Positions 60,301 to 64,000 of a stretch of DNA of 64,000 bases are shown piece by piece. The notes under the pieces are model-generated. The model had not been told where the DNA came from. It made no database searches and saw only the letters and a program-made list of their open reading frames with translations. Numbering within the stretch: the first letter of the stretch is position 1; each line of letters starts with the position of its first letter. The DNA lies in the NCBI GenBank assembly GCA_965366625.1, contig CBDUGP010000030.1:1-64000 (forward strand), given 5' to 3'. The stretch comes from JAUIJL01 sp965366625. Lineage in GTDB: Bacteria; Acidobacteriota; Thermoanaerobaculia; Multivoradales; J023. A program made the translations under genes and the position numbers.

Positions 60301-62380
60301 CGTCGCGGTGGGAAGCATGGAAGAACACGGCGGGCTCTTCCCGCCGGCTGACGGGGTCCTGCACCGCACACGCCGCAGTGAAGCTCGGAGTGACCCCGTC
60401 TACTTCTTGGACCAAGGCCTCGATCTCGCCGCTGTAGAAATTGACGCCGTTGACGATCAAAGTTGATTTGCGGCGTCCGGTGACCGCCAGATGGCCATCG
60501 CTCAGGAAGGCCAAATCGCCGGAATCCAACCAACCGCCACCTAGGAACACCTCGTCCGAGCCCTCTGGGTTGCCGTAGTAGCCGGAAGCGACGGCCGCAC
60601 CGTGGAATTGCAAACGACCGACGTGCTCTTCGGGAAGGACCTCGCCGTGCTCGTCGACGATGCGTACCGTGACCCCGGGCACGGGTCGGCCCAAGCCGAC
60701 GAAGGTTGACGTCTCGTCCGGCTCCGCTGGGTTGTCGTCCGCAATGACTTGCAGGCGGCCGGCGAGGGAACTTCGAAGGACGCGAAAGATGCGAAGCGGC
60801 TCCTGCTCGATTCCCAGGTGGTAGGTGGTGCCCGATCCGGTCTCCGCCATGCCGAAAGCCGGTTGGATGCAATGGGCCGGTAGACCATAGGGGGCCAGAC
60901 GTTCCACGAACGCGCTGCAGACGTCGGGCGAGACGGCCTCACCCGCGGTCAGGAGGGCCTTGATCGCGCTCAAGTCCCAGCGATTGGGACCCGGCTTATG
61001 GTCGAGCAAGGCTTCCGCGACCAAGGCATATGCAAAGTTCGGCGCCCAGCTTCGGGTGGCTCGATATCGACTGAGCAGATCGAGCCAGCGCAAGGGACGG
61101 GCGAGGATGAACTCTTTAGGAACATGGATCAGGCTGCAAGCGAGCAAGAGGGGTCGCAGGTGGGATTCCGAGATGCCGCCGATATGGTCGAAGGGCATCC
61201 AATTGAGAAAGACTTCGTCGGAATCCGTTGCGCAGAATTGGTTGACCGCATGGGCTCGGGCCAACAACGAGCGATGGGAGAGCATGATGCACTTGGGCAA
61301 ACCCGTGCTTCCCGATGTCAAGGAGAAAAGAACCGTGTCACCGGGGGCTGCGTCCACGGGTTCGAGGTCGGGAGCAAAGTCGCGAAGCTCGTCCGGCGAC
61401 AGGCGTTTGAGAGAGCCTGCCGGCGATTCGATTTCGAGTTCGGGGTCGGCCACGATGCAGGGCCGATCCAACAGCTCCCAGATTTCGATCAGGCGTTTTT
61501 GCTCACGACCCTGCAGATCTTGGGATCGAGGTTTGGGGACGATCGCTGGGATCATGCCGCCCAACACGGCCCCCCAGAACACCTCCAGGATGTCGCGACC
61601 CGAACCCATCAACACCATGAGCGGGTCACCGGCGGTCAAACCCGAGGCACGCAGACCGGCGAGCACTTTGCGAGCTTCGAGCAACAGGGCCGGGTAGGAG
61701 ACCACGTGCTCAACTCCGTCGTCTTGGACGAAAATCCACTCCCCGGAGCTGGGGTTTTCGGCGGCACGATAAAGAGCCCCTGCTAAGTTTCGAGGTAGCT
61801 CGAGATCCGGCTGTCCGCCGTGGCTGACGGCCAGTGGCAGGGAGCGGTCCAGGTGGGGCGATTGGAAATCCGGCCTCATTGCGGGGCTTTGTTCGGCGCT
61901 GATGCTTCCAACTCGAGGTGGCCGAGAGTGCTTTCTCGAGAGTTCGCCTAAATGATGATGGGGGATTGTTCTTTCGATTCCCCTTAGCACTGCGGCGGCG
62001 CGCCGAACTCTCGGGTGCCGTTCGAGATTTTGTTCCCACTCGATCAACGAGGCGCCGTCGCATATTGGCAGGCGCGACAGGGCGTCGATGTCCGCCTCGC
62101 CTTCACGGGTGAAGGGAAGCCTGGAAAGGGGGACTACACAGTCTGGCCGTCGGTCCTCGGTCAACGCCGAGATCAACTGGTTCTCCAGCTGGTCTGGAGC
62201 GGTGCCGTCTTTGGGAACCACGTAGGCGATATGTCGTCGCTCGCCGGTCTTGGTTTGTCGTTCCAGGACGACACAGGCCTCCACGAAGGGCTGTTCCCGC
62301 ACCGCGGCTTCAATGGTGGTTTCGATGGCGGAATCGTTCGGGGTGCCCTCGGGCCGGGTCACTTCATTTGGGGGATGCAT
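51374..62380 (-). CDS. Loading and first PKS protein: FAAL/CAL-pseudoKR-PRMT-like MT-ACP-KS-AT-DH-KR-ACP (3668 aa)
   Basis: Approximate residues: N-terminal ~200 resembling a partial adenylate-enzyme C-terminal lobe; acyl-AMP ligase (200-760; LTSGSTGLPKC ~357, MPFDHIGGISESH); KR-like region (790-1260) with SGALKGMG (1025) for the NADPH loop and LAAASS where YAAAN is expected (1172), so probably non-reducing; protein-arginine-methyltransferase-like SAM domain (1290-1640; DLGTGNEALLARFC 1358, SEIVGPIG); ACP (GGHSL 1725); KS (1800-2225; Cys ~1973 in TACSTS); AT (2320-2640; GHSLGE 2425, SHAFHS malonyl-type); DH (2690-3000; HRVFGEIVVAG 2753, HPGLLDTCF 2922); KR (3040-3470; GGLGSLG 3287, YAAAN 3425, with LDD, B-type); ACP (GLDSLMS 3580). 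It activates a carboxylic acid starter, probably methylates it, and performs one extension with reduction and perhaps dehydration. Start overlaps the ABC gene by 17 bp. Confidence 0.93.
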   Translation of the reverse strand: MHPPNEVTRPEGTPNDSAIETTIEAAVREQPFVEACVVLERQTKTGERRHIAYVVPKDGTAPDQLENQLISALTEDRRPDCVVPLSRLPFTREGEADIDALSRLPICDGASLIEWEQNLERHPRVRRAAAVLRGIERTIPHHHLGELSRKHSRPPRVGSISAEQSPAMRPDFQSPHLDRSLPLAVSHGGQPDLELPRNLAGALYRAAENPSSGEWIFVQDDGVEHVVSYPALLLEARKVLAGLRASGLTAGDPLMVLMGSGRDILEVFWGAVLGGMIPAIVPKPRSQDLQGREQKRLIEIWELLDRPCIVADPELEIESPAGSLKRLSPDELRDFAPDLEPVDAAPGDTVLFSLTSGSTGLPKCIMLSHRSLLARAHAVNQFCATDSDEVFLNWMPFDHIGGISESHLRPLLLACSLIHVPKEFILARPLRWLDLLSRYRATRSWAPNFAYALVAEALLDHKPGPNRWDLSAIKALLTAGEAVSPDVCSAFVERLAPYGLPAHCIQPAFGMAETGSGTTYHLGIEQEPLRIFRVLRSSLAGRLQVIADDNPAEPDETSTFVGLGRPVPGVTVRIVDEHGEVLPEEHVGRLQFHGAAVASGYYGNPEGSDEVFLGGGWLDSGDLAFLSDGHLAVTGRRKSTLIVNGVNFYSGEIEALVQEVDGVTPSFTAACAVQDPVSRREEPAVFFHASHRDDEELLSVASAIRQKLTRELGFNPTYLVSVDKQDIPKTQIGKIRHGRLVERFENGDFNAQTARLDILEKNNRTLPSWFLEETWSRRRVPNTPPKAGRSWLIFADPGPLLETLVQNLQAKTVMVVHRGETFRRLDAGHFQLRPGHPEDYRRLSVGLQDEDLQIEEALHLWNVGSGVSNPADHLSGCDEPLLLKGLDNTVYSLTGIARLLHGSSLGVRALTVVSSGCHHLVETDRVRLERTALSGFVKTLGQETPNLTCRHLDLEMPPSDADPEELATRRASQILHELGAADHEPGVAYRGQQRWVQRLRHLDPRQIEEHEPPFRRGGTYLLSGALKGMGQALAEVLIRDYGARLLLPKVAESDGLSPWLLQALRLSTSADVTFGPVDLRRFERLDSWVETVTLDSGRTLDGVIHLTGVPEMRTVRQETRVSLAETLDDEILAVWNLYRLLRNRDEGIFLCLSSVVGALGGATVGALAAASSFHLGLGSPQPTAGAMRSYISAWSLWTDLISHLPESTVESSRALGYFPLSREQGMTSLAAIGWNPSIRPLIGLDPTHSRLRARLDGPAEMLLEPTAFFTADGPQHEGLGLDESYPVDRFGVPIPCSFQPMREPEISAGESIELWPSVAEFYVYDDLLYHVLTHDERRNHSYQVAIKRSVKDKVVLDLGTGNEALLARFCARAGAKKIYAIELDAEACRQAAAKVKSLGLSQKIEVIQGNSTDVELPEPVDICVSEIVGPIGGCEGAAVLINDARRFLKPDGVMLPIRSLTRIAAVGVPRPLMEKPRFHDLPGTYVEKIFKEVGRPFDLRVCVKNASYDDLLSSADTFEDLDFSKVVELESSHSITLHCEDDGLCDGFLVWLTLQTAEDEVIDTLAHEYAWLPVFLPVFDPPLPLAAGDHIEATIHRTLSDNGLNPDFVVRGVAHSREKATPFEHRSPHAHPEYRSSPFYDRLFVDDTFGRRRSPSQDSRLSRLPEMPLDSRGHIDRDRLLQSRRARRGDERSGNDRERRIAAVWQDVLGIPTVGMDDNFFELGGHSLLLVQVHGALQDLFGSSLSLVELFNYPTVASLSAYLQTEEPQADEPAPSTQETPRKPVGFHGSTDIAVIGMACRFPGADDPETFWHNLREGIESIHFFTDEEIAASSMDPRSTEHPSYVKASPLIQGSDLFDAELFGIPPKEAELMDPQQRLFLEVCWEALERAGYDARNHRESVGMFAGASMNTYLLNQIYPRRAHLDIHDDLEVMTLDSMGGFQVMVASDKDYLPTQTSYRLNLTGPSINVQTACSTSLVTIHLACQSLLSGECGLCLAGGSSVQVPQHAGHLYQEGMIVSPDGHCRAFDARAEGTVFGSGVGVVVLKRLEDALASGDPIHAVIKGSAVNNDGGVKMGYMAPSSEGQSRAVENAFERAGVRPESLSMVEAHGTGTPLGDPIEVAGMSKIFGHDTDQKGFCALGSVKTNVGHLQIASGVVGFIKTVLALEHGQIPPSLHFENPNPKIDFESSPFFVNTRLRPWPKTGGKRRAGVSSLGIGGTNAFAVLEEAPAQSAVENEVDRPLHPLVLSAQSPKALRDLAERYVSFFTAPSEAEVADICFTANTGRTLFDHRAAFWGGEAIDFEIGLKAFLEGASGSRSYAHVDRAARAPQIVFLFSGQGSQYAGMARQLLETQPAFRRSLERSSEVLQSSLDISLIELLTGTSREADERLRDTRFTQPALFALEAAMADLWRSWGIEPDAVMGHSLGEYVAAYVAGVFSLEHGLRLVAERGRLMQALPKGQGMVSVFAGEASVRDYLSAYPSLSLAADNQPSQVVISGESAALEQLAGDLSEAGIESRPLPVSHAFHSLAVEDLRDDLELFVSSLDLSPPKIEFISNLDGLPVDDAVTDPAYWGRHLREPVRFRSGIRTLYRRGYRHYLEMGPGNTLLGLAAECLPQDDELELLPALARKPSGEGHRAKGDWATLLPTLAELWVRGFDVDWQAFDAPFKRRRVRIPTYPFQRRRYWFEEGSKQDAAMDSRKARSRSLKSRAQVVETGSHPLLHRKVQLPSLDSTAYEVDYHADTLPLLNDHRVFGEIVVAGSCHISMVAAAAEQLEPKGERELRDVIFAKALLVPKHGRTLQLVVRSAEKTSASEHSFELITTTETARQTDWTVHASGKILTGPSETRRGESPEVVLARCPEMLTGEQHFELQAERGIELGGSYRWLRQIHRGPGEAIARIDGPMVDGSSEEWLHPGLLDTCFGLLITAGEMRPETTLIPFGIERVRFHGQPKPSRSDLWAHARLKEAETGRLFGDIRLLDRLGNPVIELTGFDARPVDRATILAAIPQTDDEWLYALQWQVAPLPNATRPSETTSPERSNDPKTSEAVIWIVLTASDSETGTLGKRWIEKLRLRGRRVIRVERGEPSAQPERDVFHWNGAKRDDFDHILEQAGQEGPLEGVVYLRSPQLSPDSSEQDPLELMGETVAGPLLVCQSLVAYDHRSPNDNGTRGVPALVLVTRGGQPVLKGDPVSPAQSALWGLAWVLDDEHPELRCRCIDLDPGSQSLSEKTLGQIIDETLLPDRTAPRVGWRAGRRLLPALSPATLEPSAGRAPRADSTYLITGGLGSLGLKVAESLVEQGARHLVLVSRSAPQEEIEKRIAVMREAGAKIRIESTDVTDTPAVEALVSSLGSDLAGVIHCAGMLDDGLLRDLSWFRVEKVLDAKARGAWNLHRATLSLRLDFFVLFSSAVSLLGNSGQGAYAAANAYLDGLAHLRFSLGLPAVAVNWGPWSVGMAAEETARKNLAAQGFRALEPKRGLRILARLTAGSPTQIGVLDCSWNIFAASAKHRGPAHYLSRLITPEATAPAPLPNRLREQIEAADEPARIELLQKLIRSLVIEITGFEDPDPDHPLMEQGLDSLMSVRLQRRVANALHFNLAVSALYSYPTIAELALYLASELTSPPEDSAAGLADDPATPKSHDDSLEWLDTLNSEDLEVLISEEIGND

Positions 62381-64000
62381 CGGAGGCTCCGGTCGAAAGG
62401 GATTTTGGGGCCGAGGCTGGATGACTGACTTCGACGATTTGCCCGTATTCCATTTTCACCAGATCGTCTGCCAGGTCGTGAAAGCGGTCGTCGTGGGTCA
62501 CAGCGATCACGGTTTTCCCGGCCGCTTTGAGGCTCGGCAAAATGTGGGTATAAAAATGCTCTCTGAATTGGGGGTCTTGGTCCGCGGCCCATTCGTCGAG
62601 CACGAAAATGGGGCGCTTCTCCAATTTGGCGACCGCCAGGGCGACACGCTTTCTTTGCCCCGTCGAAAGATCGAGGTCGCTGAAGGTCTCACCGTCGAAA
62701 CTTGTTTTGTCCAAAATTTTCAGCTCGCGAAGCTCACGGTTGACGCTTTCTGCCGCCGTTTCCTGCAGCCCATAGAGCTTCTTGAACAGGGTGAAATCGC
62801 CGAAAATCACGGCAAACAGCTCACGATATTCCTGCAGAGCTTGGGGAGTGAGCCGAACTCCGTCGATGGAGATCGAGCCGGCACTTGCTGGATAGAGGCC
62901 GGTAAGCACCTTCAGCAGGGTTGACTTTCCACAACCGTTTCCCCCAGTGATGAAGATTAGCTTGCCGGGTGTCAGCTCGAGATTCAGAGGGCCGATGGAG
63001 AATCCCCCCGGAGCGTTTGGATCCCCATATGAAAACGCTAAACGGTGGGCTGAGATTTCTTCGAAAGGGGCCAGGGTAGACGGTCCATAAGGGTCTGGCC
63101 TGGGCGCGAAGTGTTGAGTTTGCCGATCCAAATCCGACTCGAGAATCCGTATGTTGGCAGCCGCGACATCGGTTCGATTCAGCACCGGGATGCTAGAGGC
63201 GATTAGGGAGAGGGGGCCGATGATGAAGAGAATCGCCGCAGTCACTTCGCTCAGCACCTCGGAATAGGTCGCCACATAGAGGGGAAGGATGAAGACGACG
63301 GCGCCTATCAGCAGGTAGAAAAAGGACTGGGCAAAAATGTTGTTGTGATTGTTGATGCGCGAGGTGGCGATCCGAAGGTCTTTAACGCTATACGAGTCGC
63401 GCCGAATATCATCGAGTAGGTCGCGGCTTAAACCTTGGCGCATCTTGACTTGCTTAAAACCGTTGAGCAGCTCCGTGAACCGTCCCATCAATTGATCCTC
63501 GGCCGTGGAGCTGAGTCGCATCAGTCTCGCGGCCTCTTTCTCTCGCGCCACGTAGACTCCGATCGCCGTGGTGGTCATGACTGTGGTCAGTAAAAAGGCG
63601 GGCACGGATAGATAAGCAATATAGAGACAGACGAAGAGCACGAGGGCCGCGGATTGTAAGGCCGCGACTAGGATTTGTCGGCTGCGAGAGAGAGTCTCTG
63701 TATCTTGAATCAGACGATTGTAGATCCTTCCACGCCCAAGTCTCTCCATGGTTTGGAGTTCGGAGCCGCTGATTTTTTCGGAAATGCGGAGACGAATTCG
63801 ATGGACCATCCCCTCGAAGATTTGAGCGGATTTTTCTTGGGCGAAGCGCAGGGTCACGACAAAAAGAAGGATCGCGACGAGGAACATGAAGAAAGGCTGA
63901 GTCTGATCTTGCCCGTCGGTACCCGTCGCCGCGACATTGATGATCGCTAGGATCGCTGCATTCGAGATCCCAGAAACGGCAATCACCGTCAGAACGAGCA
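62364..64000 (-). CDS. Cyclic-peptide-type ABC exporter, fused membrane and ATPase domains (partial, cut by window edge)
   Basis: The visible part is about 545 residues. A membrane domain (~1-300) with several hydrophobic helices is followed by an ATPase domain with Walker A GGNGCGKSTLL, signature LSTGQRKRVALA and Walker B PIFVLDEWAADQD. This half-transporter plan, and the short N-terminus VIAVSGISNAAILAIIN, match the SyrD/PvdE family that exports lipopeptides and siderophores. A GTG at 63986 could start the frame, but it stays open to the edge (LVLTV before it) and reads as the first membrane helix, so the real start is outside. The stop overlaps the loading PKS gene by 17 bp. It most likely exports the NRPS product. 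Confidence 0.92.
   Translation of the reverse strand, partial: LVLTVIAVSGISNAAILAIINVAATGTDGQDQTQPFFMFLVAILLFVVTLRFAQEKSAQIFEGMVHRIRLRISEKISGSELQTMERLGRGRIYNRLIQDTETLSRSRQILVAALQSAALVLFVCLYIAYLSVPAFLLTTVMTTTAIGVYVAREKEAARLMRLSSTAEDQLMGRFTELLNGFKQVKMRQGLSRDLLDDIRRDSYSVKDLRIATSRINNHNNIFAQSFFYLLIGAVVFILPLYVATYSEVLSEVTAAILFIIGPLSLIASSIPVLNRTDVAAANIRILESDLDRQTQHFAPRPDPYGPSTLAPFEEISAHRLAFSYGDPNAPGGFSIGPLNLELTPGKLIFITGGNGCGKSTLLKVLTGLYPASAGSISIDGVRLTPQALQEYRELFAVIFGDFTLFKKLYGLQETAAESVNRELRELKILDKTSFDGETFSDLDLSTGQRKRVALAVAKLEKRPIFVLDEWAADQDPQFREHFYTHILPSLKAAGKTVIAVTHDDRFHDLADDLVKMEYGQIVEVSHPASAPKSLSTGASDASPK

Overview
The window holds two biosynthetic systems that face each other. On the plus strand (about 0.9-4.7 kb) is a compact four-gene operon that looks like an undescribed ribosomal-peptide (RiPP-like) system: a free-standing PatG C-terminal-type protein, a 65-residue CxxC protein, a PatA-like subtilisin protease carrying its own PatG-type C-terminal domain, and a 70-residue peptide with a Cys-free N-terminal half and nine cysteines in its last 40 residues. 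On the minus strand, from the right edge down to 4.84 kb, genes lie end to end with gaps of 76 bp or less or with overlaps. They form one hybrid PKS/NRPS locus of about 59 kb.

The megasynthase line, in transcription order (right to left), is: cyclic-peptide-type ABC exporter (cut by the window edge); loading protein FAAL/CAL - degenerate KR - PRMT-like methyltransferase - ACP, then KS-AT-DH-KR-ACP; KS-AT-KR-ACP; KS-AT-ACP-aminotransferase-C-PCP-C; an AsnB-like amidotransferase; A-PCP-C-A-PCP-C; A-PCP-C-A-PCP; KS-pseudoAT-KR-ACP-C-A-PCP-E; C-A-PCP-E-C-A-PCP-TE; an S12 (beta-lactamase-fold) lipoprotein; and a GAF/sigma-54 activator. Read colinearly, this predicts a methyltransferase-modified polyketide ending in a beta-amino acyl unit, then a peptide of roughly seven to eight residues. 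By-eye specificity codes suggest Asn, Gly (tentative), D-Ile and Gln. A KS-KR module directly after the Gly-like module would give a gamma-amino-beta-hydroxy (GABOB/statine-like) unit. TE release, possibly with macrocyclisation, would finish it. The overall logic resembles beta-amino lipopeptides of the iturin/mycosubtilin and microsclerodermin type, but the module order matches none that I recognise.

The organism is a Gram-negative-type bacterium with fairly high GC, sigma-54 enhancer-binding regulation and large secondary metabolism. Myxococcota or Acidobacteriota would fit, but the sequence does not settle this. The left end (1-1253) has one small hypothetical gene on the minus strand and a 750-bp intergenic region containing two tandem operator-like palindromes and two further inverted repeats ahead of the RiPP-like operon. 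No rRNA, tRNA, CRISPR array, insertion sequence, phosphopantetheinyl transferase, free-standing AT or type II thioesterase was found in the window.
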